In this document: positions 1 through 12,419 of the stretch, piece by piece
Position numbering within the stretch: the stretch's first letter is position 1
How the letters are laid out: each line of letters begins with the position of its first letter
Source of the DNA: Epiperipatus broadwayi
Taxonomy: Eukaryota > Onychophora > Udeonychophora > Euonychophora > Peripatidae
Reading direction: 5' to 3'
Assembly: GCA_028023455.1 (NCBI GenBank)
Contig: JAQFVV010006733.1
Coordinates: 64,001-128,000, forward strand
Length of the DNA: 64,000 nt
Position numbers and translations under genes: made by a program
The notes under the pieces: generated by a model
What the model was told of the DNA's origin: nothing
What the model saw: only the letters and a program-made list of their open reading frames with translations
Databases searched by the model: none

Positions 1-540
1 ATATAAGTACTTAAATATTTTAAATAATTAAAAATGAAAAAGTTAACCAAAAAGCAAAATTGGTAAAATCTTTAAAAATAATTCAGTTATATATACTTAC
101 TAAACTTTTAAATTTAATAAGTTTTTTAAAAAAAGATTTTTTTTAAAAAAAAATACAGAATTATAGCATTAGAAGTATTTTATAGTATTCAGTGATTAAT
201 GGATCCGTTTCCAAACTTAAAACCAGGACTTTAAATTTAGATTCGACTTGAAATTTTTCTCAAGTTTTTGAACAAAACCAGGTCTCCTCCCCCCCCCCCC
301 CAAGTAATGATTCCGCAGCCAATCTAACTAAGCCAATTAGTGGTTACCAAAGAAGTAGTTACTGGTTATCAGCTTTCTTCAATCAAAAGCATCAGACATT
401 GACATTTAATTTAAAAAATCATTTGATCCTTTGTTATATTTAACTTGATTGGAAAAGGATTTCCAAATGAGATAAAAAGTATTTTAAATTTGGATTTTAA
501 ATAAGATGTAAAAAAAAAAAAAAGATTTTTTTTTTTAAAA
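1..540. other. AT-rich stretch, no gene seen
   Basis: Homopolymer-rich A/T sequence with a run of 13 C at 289-301. No open frame of note, splice-flanked exon or recognisable repeat was found by eye. Confidence 0.5.
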
Positions 541-873
541 CAAAGCTTTTATGTCAATAGCCAACTAAAAAGTACAAAGAAACCCCCTCTAGGTTAATTT
601 GCTATTCTTGGAAAATATCTCAGATCTTAAGAATCTACATTTGTTATAAAACAATTGGTAATTACAGGAATATTGTTATTTTATAAAAGCATCTGAAGCC
701 TTTTTCATTTTTATGATTTATTTGAGCTTTTGTAAAATAACAATATTTCTGCAATTTCCAATTATTTTTTATAAAGTCTAGATATTTAAGATCTCTGATA
801 TTTACCAAGAATGGCAAATTAACAGGAAAGGATCTTATTTTGTACTTTTTAGTCAGCTATTTACATAAAAACA
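541..873. repeat. Foldback (inverted repeat), arms about 150 bp
   Basis: Left arm about 541-691 and right arm about 725-873 are imperfect reverse complements around a spacer of roughly 33 bp. Shared landmarks include AACTAAAAAGTACAAA near the outer ends, the word AGATCTTAA in the middle, and GTTATTTTA beside the spacer. No transposase or terminal target duplication was identified. It lies immediately upstream of another inverted cluster, so this could be a MITE-like foldback. The family is not recognised. Confidence 0.65.
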
Positions 874-876
874 TTG

Positions 877-1815
877 TAATACATTTAATCAGCCATTGAA
901 GCTATTGTGCACTTTTTACGAGTGTTAAATAATAAAAGAGTACTTTCACTCCCAACGCGAGATATAGTATTTAGGAAAGAATAAAATGAATCCACTTACT
1001 CTATCCAACCCAAATGCTTATATATGGGCAAATCTTAAGTACTGTAAGTGAAAGCGTGAGGATAGACCACTCACTTTAAACCACTGTTTACGATATCTGA
1101 ATGAATGATGTCTACGAAATTATCTAGAATTTACTAGATGTCACTCACAAATGAAACTTTTAAACATATGTGAATAAACCTTTATTTTAGCACTGTTTCT
1201 AATTGTAATGCATTTAATCAGCCATTCAAGCTATTGTGCGCTTTTTACGAGTGTTAAATAATAAATGAGTACTTTCACTCCTAACATGAGATATAGTATT
1301 TAGGAAAGAATAAAATGAATCCACTTATTCTATCCAACCCAAATGCTTGTATATGGGCAAATCTTAAGTACTGTAAGTGAAAGTGTGAGGATAGACCATT
1401 CACAAACACTCGTAAAAAGCGCACAATAGCTTGAATGGCTGATTAAATGTATTACAATTAGAAACAGCACTAAAATAAATGTTTATTTACATATGTTTAA
1501 AAGTTTCATTTGTGAGTGATGTCTAGTAAATTCTAGATAATTTCGTCAACGTCATTTATTCAGATATCGTAAACAGTGGTTTAAAGTGAGTGGTCTATCC
1601 TCACGCTTTCACTTACAGTACTTAAGATTTGCCCATATATAAGCATTTGGATTGGATAGAATAAGTGGATTCATTTTATTCTTTCCTAAATACTATATCT
1701 CGTGTTGGGAGTGAAAGTACTCATTTATTATTTAACACTCGTAAAAAAAGCACACAATAGCTTGAATGGCTGATTAAATGTATTACAATTAGAAACAGCA
1801 CTAAAATAAATGTTT
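877..1815. repeat. Complex tandem plus inverted repeat cluster (family F, locus 1)
   Basis: A unit of roughly 320 bp appears at about 880-1195 (+). It is followed head-to-tail by a partial copy at about 1205-1405 (+), a short inverted piece at about 1402-1485 (-) and a full inverted unit at about 1486-1815 (-). Unit landmarks are AATCAGCCATTCAAGCTATT, ACGAGTGTTAAATAATAAA, GAGATATAGTATTTAGGAAA and ATGCTTATATATGGGCAAAT, the last containing a TATA-like motif. The same family recurs at 51430-52340 with the same order of full (+), partial (+) and inverted (-) units. No coding capacity is visible and the class is unknown. Confidence 0.75.
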
Positions 1816-1819
1816 ATAG

Positions 1820-2019
1820 AAACATTGTTTAAAAAAAAAAATTTTTTTTTTAGTTATATTTACATATTATTTTTAAAAAATGGCTAAACTATAAAAAATC
1901 TAACAAAAATTATAATTTAATAGTAAGACGTGAAAATAAAAAATACACCCTCTAACAAACGAGTTCTAAATTTAAATATCATGTGATCATCTACTATATA
2001 AAAATACTTAGGCTTTGGC
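1820..2019. other. AT-rich spacer
   Basis: Only A/T-rich low-complexity sequence is seen here. Confidence 0.4.
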
Positions 2020-2060
2020 TTTTTAATATATAGGGTATATGAGCATAGACTTTTTAAATT
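2020..2060. repeat. Fragment of a family B repeat terminus
   Basis: About 40 bp around TATAGGGTATATGAGCATAG closely match the start of the family B repeat at 25896-25935, with only a few differences. The flanking sequence does not continue the match, so this is a terminal fragment or an independent use of the same end. Confidence 0.5.
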
Positions 2061-4440
2061 AATTAAGCAAACAATATTAACAAAATTTTATTATACAAAT
2101 GTAATATTTTTTTGACATGAGTTCAAGTACTAAACAGGGATGGGTTGTTTTTTTTTCTTTAATTCAAAAATGTAGACATACCAACAGAAACACAGACAGG
2201 GCAAATTAATATAAAAGCATTTAAAAAATTATAAAATGTAATTATTATAAGCAGTGTAATTAATTTTTTATATGCTGATGAGATATCAAACCCCCCCCCC
2301 CATTCACAATTGAACAATATTTTGATTTTTATCTGAACTAAGAGTTTTATCCATGATATGAACATTATAACTTTTTGATTCAACTGCCTGGCAAAAATAA
2401 TATTAAAAAGAAACAATGTAAAACATTCATTAGCAATGATAGTATCATTAATTAACATAGTTATTTGAAAGAATATATATTGTAACGGGATATATATATG
2501 CGTTACATTTAAATTCTAATGCTTAATGTTTTTATAAATATCTAATACTGAATTAAAAGCGCAAACATTCAAAATGCACAAATAACGAATTATTAATTTA
2601 TTAATATGTTTGATTTAAATATTAAATCAAAGCTTTAAAAAAATTATAGAATTGAAACAAAGATTCTAATCTTTAAATAAAGTATAAAATAAAAACCTTT
2701 TTAATAATAGCGAAGATTTTTTTAATTTTTAAATATAAAAATTACAAACAGATCCTTTGGGCAAAATGACCATTAAAAAATGATTACGAAATACATGAGT
2801 TCCCGCCCAGAGATAGAGACACAGACCTCAGTGGAAAAATTTACTTAGCCATAAACCCAAAATCTACTTGGCCACAAACTGAATTAACCAATAAAATAGA
2901 GATATGGAATATGTTTGATGAATCCTGCATTCCAGAGATAAGGTACCTGAGGACTATAAAAAGAAATACAAAACAATAATTAATTAGTTGGAGATTAGAA
3001 AAATTAAAAAGTTAAATTCTTTCATCTGTTGCTGAAAAGTTAAAATAAATATTATCGCTGTCACCAAAAATGTAATGAGCTTCATCGTGCTTTCTTCGGT
3101 GCAGCCGGCCGAAGGTAGCTTTCCTATTCACGGATCCCAGAATTGAATCACTGGTGCCGTATGCAGAAATCTTCATCAAGCTTCATAAATCATCATCGTC
3201 TGCAAGAAAAGGGCCCTTGCATAAATTAGATCTTTCAGATTTTATTTGTGTCTAAAAAAATGAACTATAAACTTTCTTTCCTGAATAAACCTGAACTTTC
3301 TGTATCCTTTATAAACTTTGCAATTTTAAAACTCTGATCTAAAGTTAAAATGTAATCTCTTAATAATGTATTGTATTTTATTTTTGTTTATTCATGCTAA
3401 AAAGATCTATTTGTAATAGGGTAGGGGTTTGTGATTGCAAACTTAAATTTAAAAATAGAAACACATCGTTATTTGTGCATTATTAAATTTAAAAGAAAAA
3501 TAGGTTATATAATATTTGTAGTAAAAAAATAAGTTAAAATATAAATGTTAACTTAAAAATGATTTTAAAACCTTAATTAAACCAAAGATTTTTTTGTTTT
3601 GAATTAAATTAATAAAATGATTTAAATGTTAGTTGAGCATAGATGGCTGCTAGACTAGTTTAAATATATGTAAGTTTAAAGGGGTTTTGATTATGGACTA
3701 TTTGTTTCATAGTTGTGTCAATGCTGGTGGAGAGATATATAGACGTTTATATCAATGTAATGTGAAGTGTGTTAGCACCTAGGGCGACGAGTCCAACTGA
3801 ATGCATGACCCCAAAGAGAGGTAGTCATATCATTGAAATGGACACAGATGTAATTCCTGCGCCATTGACCCACTCCAGTTCCATGGATTGAGAAGATAAG
3901 TCGGCAAGATAAGACCGCTCTCTCATCCATATGCAGCATTTTTCTCTTTATATTACATACATGATTCCTTCACCAGATAGAAGCACATTCCTATACTGGT
4001 TGAAGCTCATGTTTTTTCCAATAATATCACGCTGTTCAGATGCACATTCCTGTCGGTGTGATTCTATGCTAACATGTTCATATTGCATTGGTTGCTAATA
4101 TATATCTGGAAGCGAGCATTGGTGTAGCTGCGGACCTTTAGCCCGGGGTCAAAATGTTTGAAAGTCTTTTAGGTGCGTGGTCTGGGTAGCTCATTTATAC
4201 TCAACATTTCTAAGATTAAAAATAAAATTAAAACAAATAAAAATAATAGTAAAACAGAATAAAACATAAATTTCTTCTTGTGTTATAAAAATTATTTTTT
4301 TTAAAGTTTGTGTGTTATTACTTATATATACGTAAATAAAATCTTTTTTGTGTTATTAATACTGACAGTGATCTAGTGATTATTTTTTATTCTTTATTAT
4401 TAAAAATATATTTTATAAGTATTTTAAACCTCTGCTACTT
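2061..4440. other. Mostly AT-rich, with two higher-GC patches of unknown nature
   Basis: No gene is recognised. Patches of more balanced composition lie at about 3080-3220 (includes GCAGCCGGCCGAAGG) and about 3740-3940 (includes AGGGCGACGAGTCC). They stand out from the surrounding A/T sequence and are probably decayed repeats, but no ORF, tRNA box or terminal repeat supports a specific class. Confidence 0.4.
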
Positions 4441-4453
4441 CATAATCTAGTGT

Positions 4454-4527
4454 CTAGGGCTGGCGGTCGTGATCTTATCAGCGCATATCTGTCTACATTA
4501 TAAATTTTCTAGGTTCGAATGGCCTAG
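4454..4527 (+). repeat. tRNA-like (SINE-head) sequence
   Basis: A B-box-like motif GGTTCGAATGG at 4512-4522 sits in a hairpin with a perfect 5-bp stem (CTAGG/CCTAG). An A-box-like TGGCGGTCGTG starts at 4461, about 50 bp upstream, close to tRNA spacing. Outer 7-mers (4454-4460 and 4521-4527) can pair at six of seven positions, but that competes with the T-arm hairpin. This suggests a decayed tRNA-derived SINE, not a functional tRNA. Confidence 0.4.
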
Positions 4528-4639
4528 TGGCGCCCTCGTACGGCAGATACGGTAAGACTGTTTACTTCATCATCTCCGACCATTGTAATATATAATCCAG
4601 AAGTAAACAAGAGTAATAAGTTTGAGTGAGCTTCCAAAA

Positions 4640-7600
4640 CTTTCAGTCAAGCATGAGAAGTCTGGTAAATATAAAACATTTTTTAGTCAGAGGTTGGGGG
4701 GGGGGATATTTTAAATGCTTTCTCTAGCTAAGCATTTATCACAAAGCTTGTTGAGAAATTGGCAATCCTCATTGTTTATAACTTACGAGCTTAAGAGAAT
4801 AGGGTCATGTGATCTATGACTCATTTTGACTATTTTTTAGGATTCTTCATAATGCTGGAAACTGTCAAATTCTGGCATCTAAGAAAATTCCAATATATTT
4901 GAAGCAAATATTATAAAATCACCATCAGGATCTGCAGCCTTTCTATTTTTAAGATTAAAGAAAGCTGTTTTAATTTTAAGATGCATGCATCTGACCAAAT
5001 TCATATGGACTTATTATATGATCAAAAGCAACCAACTAAATTCTTGCATCAGCTGTTTAAAAAGATCATTCAATAATTCTACCACCTGTTTGAAATATCA
5101 CACATTCATTGATTTAATAGAATAAAAAACAAATAGCCAAATATTTGATTGCTTTGAACTTCATAAATAGTTTGAGCATAGAAGTAACTGAACTGAGTCA
5201 TGGTCCCATGGATTTTGATCGCCAGAGCCTATCACTGTATTAACCATGTGGGTGATAAAGTGGTGGCATTTAGAGTTCAAGGTCATGTATTGCAATTCTA
5301 AACTTTCTGAGACTATTATTGCTATGGATATTATAGTATAAAATTATTTTTAATATTATTAGTCTTTTATTGACTTGTCTGGGAAGTCTAAATGTAAAGT
5401 TACCAAGTTAACCCTCCTTTTACTTGACTAGCCATTAAAAAATATTATAACTATCTATTTATTTAATTAGCCCACTTTCTTTAAAAAAATGAGTTTTATT
5501 AATAAAAACTCTTATATTTAGATCTTAAAGAGATTCTGTCAACAAAGTATATATATTCTACTATCTATATTTAGAAAAAAAATGAAGTATTTGGATAATA
5601 GTTAAGAAAATTCGATATTTTTATAATCAAAGAAAATAAGTGTTCATAGGCAGATTGAATTTTGCTTAAGTTTTTTAACAAAACATAAGGATCAAAAAAA
5701 TCATTTTCATAAATTGGGAGGAGGGGAGTGAATTTTACATCAGATTTGTTTTTAAGTCAAAATGTGTGTAAGTAGATTTTTTCTCAACTTAAAAAGAAAT
5801 CTAATAGTAAATAATTATACATTGTAATAGGAATAATATTTATATTTTCACAACAATTATATTTGCAAATATTTTTTTAGACACTAAATGTATGCATTGC
5901 TTTGGAGCTCCAGATATAGATTACGTATTGCTACAGATCAATACATAAGAGCAAGAAAAATTGATCCAACCATTCTACTCATAGAAAATCTATAATAAAA
6001 AAAGTTGTGCTAATAGATACAATCCTAAAAAGATATATAAAAAAAAGGGGTGGCGATTCATATATTATACATTAACTGATGATACACCAATTATTGTCTT
6101 TGCTTATTGTAATAGAAATCTCCAAATCTTATTGTTTTGCTTTTATTTTGTGATAGAATTGTGGAATATCTTGTGTACATATATATATGTAAATGAATCT
6201 CAACTTAAGTAAACCTAACAGACACAAATTCATTCACATGTACCCACAAATAGAGGCAAAATCTTGAATAGCAAAGTATGAGTTGCAAATCAATACAAAT
6301 CATGATTTGTAAGATGTGGTTTTCAGTTCCTGTGCTCTTTAAACATGTATATTGTAGTTTATTTTCATATTTTGCATAATAGGTGGTTGGTACATATGCA
6401 CATGAAAAAATTCAATCACAATTCAACTCACAATCATTTCTAATATTCAAATGTCATACAACTTTCCATGTGATAAACCATTCAATATATTGAAAGAAAC
6501 AACAAATAATATTTCAATTTAGAGTTAAAACTGAGAATGATAGATATATAAAGCTGAATACTTATCTGCAATATAATGTGTCCATAGCATGTGATACCAA
6601 TGCAAATACTATATTGATGTCTTTCTCATAAGATTATAACCTTTGTCTTTCATTTAGTATGCCTGTATAATATTTAATGCCTTTCCATGTTATGATATAG
6701 AATATAAATTCTGGGTAAAAGGGTACAAATCATATGTATATAAAATAGATTCATTTAATAATATACGGTGGAATGAATTCGTTATTTATATCAGAAGGCA
6801 TCTGTTTTTTTTTTCAGCTTATCTCTTGAAATATTTACATAATAGATTAATTCTTGGATTAACTTACAACAAAAAATTTTGTAGTTATATTATTTTTAAA
6901 AAATCGTTTGATTACCAGTGACCATTCAAACATTTTAATCACAATGTATCAGACCTTTAAATATTCAATATCCATCATGCTTTTTTTGAAAAATTATTTA
7001 CATAAATTTTAACGGAATTTTTAATTTTAGAAACATCAAACTTCTATAAAAAGTTTCAAATATTTATATTGATGTGTAATAATAATTTTATACATTAAAA
7101 AAAAAAAAAGCATTCATAATCCTTTTAAAACCCCTCAAAAGTTATGGAAATGTGAATCAACTAGAAATAAACAGAAATGGGCACTGGGATCTAATTGGTT
7201 TCTGCACTTCTGTTTATTACCAAAATGCATTGAGGGTGAATGTGATATGTCATTACTTATTATGAGATTCTGATTCATAATATAAATAAATTCAAGAACA
7301 AAGTTTGTATGGCATTTACATAACTATTTTTCAATACAACAAATCATATGGATGGATCTTGTCTTTATACATAATTTTTCAAATGATTCCAAAGTTGAAT
7401 TTATTAAATTCTATTCAATTTTGTTTACTGCTCTGTGTGATTTGATGTATGACAGAGGGCAGACTGATATTCAATACCTATAAATCCCAAACCAGCTGTG
7501 GCACTTCCGGTCTGAATTTTTATATTTTCAAGCGATTAATCATACGATTATTATTATTTTTTTCATGTGCATACGATTATTTTTATTTAATATTTTTAAA

Positions 7601-8665
7601 AAAATTCACTTATTGTCACATAGAAGAAAACAGATAATGTGTCGACTATCTTTACAGTCAATGAGTACACTATCTTAAAAGATTATTTAAAAAACGTAAT
7701 GTAAATACTATACACATTTAAGTACGTAACTGTGAAGAGATAAATAACCATTACTAAAAAACATTCATATTTTAAGTTTTTTTTAAAAAAATAATAAATT
7801 TGTGTTATAATGACAATCTATAAATTTTTTATCACGACATATGCTGACTTATTTTCTTTTTATTTCTGGAAGACTTGAATCAATTATTTTATCGTCAAAT
7901 AATAATTTGTTTCCTCTGGTTTAATAAAGATGGAGGGAGGCAATCTATATAAAATTAAATGTCTTATTCCTACGGGCAAAATATTTCTTTAAAATATTGT
8001 GAATAATGTAAAAAATTATAAATTTTGATAATTGAAATCATTACTGAATTAATCGGATTTTTTTTCTTCAGAAATTAAAAAAATAAATAAATCGTGACTT
8101 GGCTTTGTATGTTACTTTATAAAATAGATCTATATGCAGAGTTTTAGTTTATAAGATCAAGAGAAAAAACTAAAAAAATTAAACAAAAACTTTTATTCTC
8201 ACAATCTATCGAATTATGTCCGATATTATTATTTTCACTACAAAAAATTTAGGTATTTTATTCTGTGAATAACCATATTAATGTCGTTTACAATAGTGTT
8301 ATATTCTCTAACATGGAGCTATGCAAATGTTTTAATATTCATAATGTATAACTACGCGTTCAAATGGATTCAGAGATTTAAAAAAATCTGGTGGTAAGAG
8401 TCGTATCTTTTGATGTAACTACTCTAATTGCTTCTTAATACAAGGAAGTGTGCTATTTAATGGTTCATTATCTGTATGTGTTATTGAATCTATCATAAAC
8501 TCCTAATAAATAATCATTCATACAAGAGAGATTTGACCAGCATGAATTGAGTTTAGGCTTCTCAAAATGTGTTTATTATTGTGATGATGAAATCTGTCTT
8601 ATTACTGGCCGCCATTTTATCTACAATCTTTTCGCTACTAGACATCATCCTATGCTTACACAAGC
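4640..8665. other. Long AT-rich stretch without recognised genes
   Basis: No coding exon, RNA gene or structured repeat could be supported in about 4 kb. Short ORFs (for example 7449-7637) have low-complexity translations and no family resemblance. It could be intronic or intergenic. Confidence 0.45.
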
Positions 8666-9218
8666 AGTTAAAACAGAGGCAAAACTCCATACAGTAGTGG
8701 TTTGTGCATAAAATCCCTATCTAGTGCCTAATTATCCAATATCTCAGACTAGTTTCTAGCTTGTGGCTTTCATTAATGTGGAGCTTTGGATCTGAGTGCA
8801 CTGCACCTAGATCTTAGGATCAAATGCAATCCTCTAGCAGCCACCTTTTACTTATATGTTAACTATAAAGCTATGGTTATTAAAAACCAAAGATACCAAA
8901 ATATATACATGCTGAACTTGGTTCAGATCTATATGACTATACAAGTGAAAGCTTGGATTGAAAACATTATTGTTTTCATTTTGGACTCGTAGCTTTATGG
9001 TTAACTAAATAAGTAAAATGTTGCTACTGGAGGAGTGCATTAGATTCTAAGATCTAGGTACATTGCTAACAGATCCAAAGTTCCTTACTGATGAAGTTAC
9101 AAACTAGAAACTAGTTTGGGAATATTATGAGTAGGCACTAGATAGGGATTTTTTGTGCAAACCTTCTTGCATCCATTTATTACTCTGGATTGTTGGCACT
9201 AATATATGGAGAGTTTTG
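8666..9218. repeat. Foldback of hammerhead family A, locus 1
   Basis: Left arm about 8666-8876 and right arm about 8988-9218 are imperfect reverse complements with a spacer of about 110 bp. Outer ends share GGCAAAACTCCATACAGTAG with its complement near 9216. Each arm holds one hammerhead-like motif. The left motif (minus strand, about 8737-8784) has TTAATGA in place of CTGATGA. The right one (plus strand, about 9081-9121) keeps CTGATGA and GAAAC. The same family forms the 17471-17795 palindrome. Confidence 0.8.
9081..9121 (+). ncRNA. Hammerhead ribozyme-like motif, family A, degenerate stem II
   Basis: CTGATGA at 9088-9094 and GAAAC at 9107-9111 are followed by TA and GTT (9114-9116), a permissible NUH triplet. 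Stem I can form with A-U, two G-U and one C-G pair. Stem II (9095-9106) pairs poorly in register, so activity is doubtful. Confidence 0.5.
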
Positions 9219-9509
9219 CCTTTGTTACAATCAATAATAGTAATATAAAATAACTTCACCACTGAACATAGAATAATAAAAAAATAATAAAAACCAGGTA
9301 TTGAACAATGTTCAAAATGAAATGGACAATACTTTATAGTTAAATATGTCAGACATGGGGTCACAATTTCCAGAGCTGCCATGCTATCCCTGCATTAAAC
9401 CATATAGGGCATGATTGACATTTAAAAGGCTCAAGGAAAACATCTAATGTTTTACACCATGTTTTAATTGCAGTTTTTATTATTACATTATTGTTTATAT
9501 AAAGCCAAT

Positions 9510-9545
9510 AAACATCACATGACCACCATCTCTTATGCTTGTGTA
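9510..9545 (+). repeat. Fragment matching the outer flank of the 17417 family A insertion
   Basis: The words CACATGACCACCATCTCTTA here and CATGATCACCATCTCTTAGG near 17427 are near-identical. This suggests an additional family A segment beyond the foldback arm. Confidence 0.45.
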
Positions 9546-10000
9546 TATGAAGCATACTTTTTCCTTTTACCATAGCTATACCACTTATTGTAAGCTTTAG
9601 CATTTCTGCCTTTATGCAATATCCCTAGATTAGTTTTAATCTTATGATTTTTACTAGTGAGGAGCTTTGAATCTTGGACTAATGTCTGAATCATTAGGGT
9701 CTAATGAACTTCTTTGTTAGACATCAATTACCTTTCTATTTCACTATCAAGCTTGAAAAACATATAAAGGGTTTTCAATCTAAATCAACTTGTCTGCATA
9801 GTCATATAGAACAAAAGCCAATTCAGTTTCTATACATAATGGTATATTTAGTTTTTTGTGACTGAACTAAGCAAGTGGCATTGGATTGAAATTTTGTTTT
9901 TCAAATTGAGTTGCTAGCTTGATAACAAAACAGATAAATGATGGCTGGAAGAAAAAATATGCATTAGATCCTAAAGGTCCAGTCACTAATCCAAGATCCA

Positions 10001-10080
10001 AAACTTATCACTGATGAAAGCCATAAGCTTGAAACTAGACTAGAAATATTGCATAGGATAACATGGGATAGGGATTTATT
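10001..10080 (+). repeat. Family A fragment with hammerhead-like core, cleavage site mutated
   Basis: CTGATGA (10011-10017) is followed by a perfect 4-bp stem II (AAGC/GCTT, loop CATAA), then GAAAC (10031-10035) and TA. The expected GUC triplet reads GAC (10038-10040), which removes the conserved U, and stem I is lost. It is therefore probably inactive, but it shows the ancestral stem II well. Confidence 0.6.
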
Positions 10081-10494
10081 AAGCATTATTATCTGCATAT
10101 CAATTACTAAGGCTTACAGTGTGACATAGCTGGGGTAAAAGAAAAAAAAATGCATGCTGATGAAATAACATTAAGTAAGTTCAAGTGATATATTACTTAT
10201 ATAATAAACAAACATGGTTGAATTGCATGTATCAGCTAATGACATGAGTTTATTATTTTTTTATTTCCAAGTTTAAACTAAGTCATTATAGTCTTTCTTT
10301 TCACATATATAAAAGTTTATAACTGATACAATAAGAAACTTTTTAGAATAATATGGAGAAGCAAAATTGTGAGATGAGGAAAATGGATTAAATTTGAAGA
10401 CATTTTTATTTTGAAATGAATTGATAATGGTTGAAAATGAATAAAAATTGGAAGTCAATTTGAATATTTATAAATCTGATAAAGACATCTTTCC

Positions 10495-10965
10495 ATTTTA
10501 TTGCCATTTAATTGTAATCCAGAATAATCAGTGATTACCAGATGTATACATAATTCTCATCCTTAGTATTTTAATCTCCATTCTCAGACCAGTTTCTGGC
10601 TTTTATTTTTATCATGAGTCTTCGTATTCAAATCTAGAAGAAATAGTTATATATTCAAAAAACATCTTTAACTCATTTTATATGTCAAACTAAAAAACTA
10701 AAATTCAAATCAAACCTCAGCTTTTGAACACAAATCAATCTGCTGAATAAGTTAGTTTTGACTTTCAAGTTTTAATTTTAGCAGATAAAATAAAGATATA
10801 TTATAGGTGGTCACTGAATAAATGTATACATTTATTTCAACTATAAATCCCAAGCCTCGTAAATAAGTCAGAAAGTATCTGAGGTTGTGGTTCAACCACT
10901 AAAGGTAGGAATTATACATCTGGTAAGCATTGATTAATCTAAAATAAACTAGATGGCAGTGAAGT
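10495..10965. repeat. Imperfect inverted repeat beside a decayed family A motif
   Basis: About 10495-10565 (includes AGTGATTACCAGATGTATAC) and about 10900-10965 (includes TACATCTGGTAAGCATTGAT) are inverted with respect to each other. Between them, at about 10575-10640, is a minus-strand family A remnant retaining the complement of GCCAGAAACTGGTCTGAG but not the CUGAUGA box. Confidence 0.5.
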
Positions 10966-11514
10966 GAAGAGCTGCTTTTGGTTTATGAAGCAGGTTATTT
11001 GATGACTTTTTTATTTGAAAATCAGCTGTAAAGTAGCAAAGTTATTAACTGTGGAGGTATTAATAATTATTCACAATTTATAATATAACTAGGTTCAAGT
11101 GTTTACGATAAGTGCACATGAAAATATACTGCCAAGTTTAACTGCTTCATTAAAACCCACTAATTGCTTATTATGCTATGAACTGTCCCTGTGTCACATC
11201 TCTGCCATTTTTGGCACAAAATTGGCATTTTATACTTATTTTATAGAAAATCGCATAATTAAAATTGTATTTCCAAAAAAAAAAATCACTTTTGGCAATA
11301 ATTTTTGAAAAAAAAATCTATCTTTCTTTGATATCTATTGTTATATATTACAGCCTTTTTACCCTTATAAGGCACTGTCTGTGAGCTTTAGCCATTGTCC
11401 ATTAGACATATCTAAGGTCAATGTCAGAAATCAAACCAAAATGTTTCATGCTTTCATAATAGATTTTGAATGTTATATAAAGAGCTCATAAATAAGCTCT
11501 TAACAAGCTTTGCA

Positions 11515-11580
11515 GAAAATCCCTAACCCCAGATTGGTTTCTGCTGCTGGCTTCCTTAGTGAGATGCTAGGATATTCAAG
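11515..11580 (-). repeat. Decayed family A fragment
   Basis: The minus strand keeps GAAACCAATCTGGGG, which aligns to the 3' half of the family A hammerhead. The CUGAUGA box is lost. An inverted pair of short words (TTATATAAAGAGCTCATAA near 11475 and its complement near 11590) flanks it. Confidence 0.45.
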
Positions 11581-12029
11581 CACAATTATGAGCTCTTTAT
11601 ATAACATTTGTAATACAAACTTGTTTAAATTAGGTCATGTGACATCTGACTTGATTTTTTTTTTTTTGTAATTTTAGATTTTGAATGTAAATATATTTCT
11701 AGTAATTTTTTATATTGATAATTAAGTTTTTACATTACTTTACTTGAATATGAACTTTAATTTGAAAATTTTTAAATTTCAAAAGAAAAATAATCAAGGG
11801 AAATTAGATAGCTTTTGACCACTATTTGCATATCAATGTGATTCGATGTTCTAGAAAAATGTAACTATTTTTCATAAATATTTTAAGTATTTTATGACTA
11901 ATTTTTACATTGTATTGACCAATAAAGTATCTATATTCCCTAATAATGTATGGAGATTTAGATTTTTATTTAAAATATTGAATTTTAGATGAAGAAAAAA
12001 TGAATATTCAGAGATCGTAATTTCTAAGT

Positions 12030-12400
12030 CAAAAAAAAATCACCAGTATTGTCATGTAATGATTGTTTTTACCACTGGCTATTTTTCAAATGTTTTTCTT
12101 ATATATATTTTTTCAGTTATTAACATTATTTTTAATTTTTCATTGCATTTTACTAATTTAAATGTGAAATAACTCGGATTTTTAAAAGCTAAATTTCTAA
12201 GAGAAAAAATCACTCAAGACAGAAAAATCACCAGCGATGTCACATAATGATTGGTTAAAATAGAATTCTTGTTTTACTGGAGGTTCTTTTTCAAATGTTT
12301 TATATTTTTCTTCAGTTATTAACATTTTTAAAAATTTTTCATTACATTTAACCAATTTGAATGTGAAATAACTCTATTTTTATAAGCTAAATTAAAACAG
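12030..12400. repeat. Tandem duplication, two units of about 190 bp
   Basis: Unit 1 (about 12030-12200) and unit 2 (about 12225-12400) share the ordered words TAATGATTG, TTTTTCAAATGTTTT, TCAGTTATTAACATT, TTTTTCATT and ATGTGAAATAACTC. Divergence indicates an old duplication. No ORF is carried. Confidence 0.7.
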
Positions 12401-12419
12401 TTGTTTAGTGAAGGTTATA

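Noticed and set aside
1435-1485. CTGATTA...GAAACAGC in family F units
   Set aside because: The CUGANGA box is broken, stem II does not pair and locus 2 copies lack GAAAC. Not a hammerhead.
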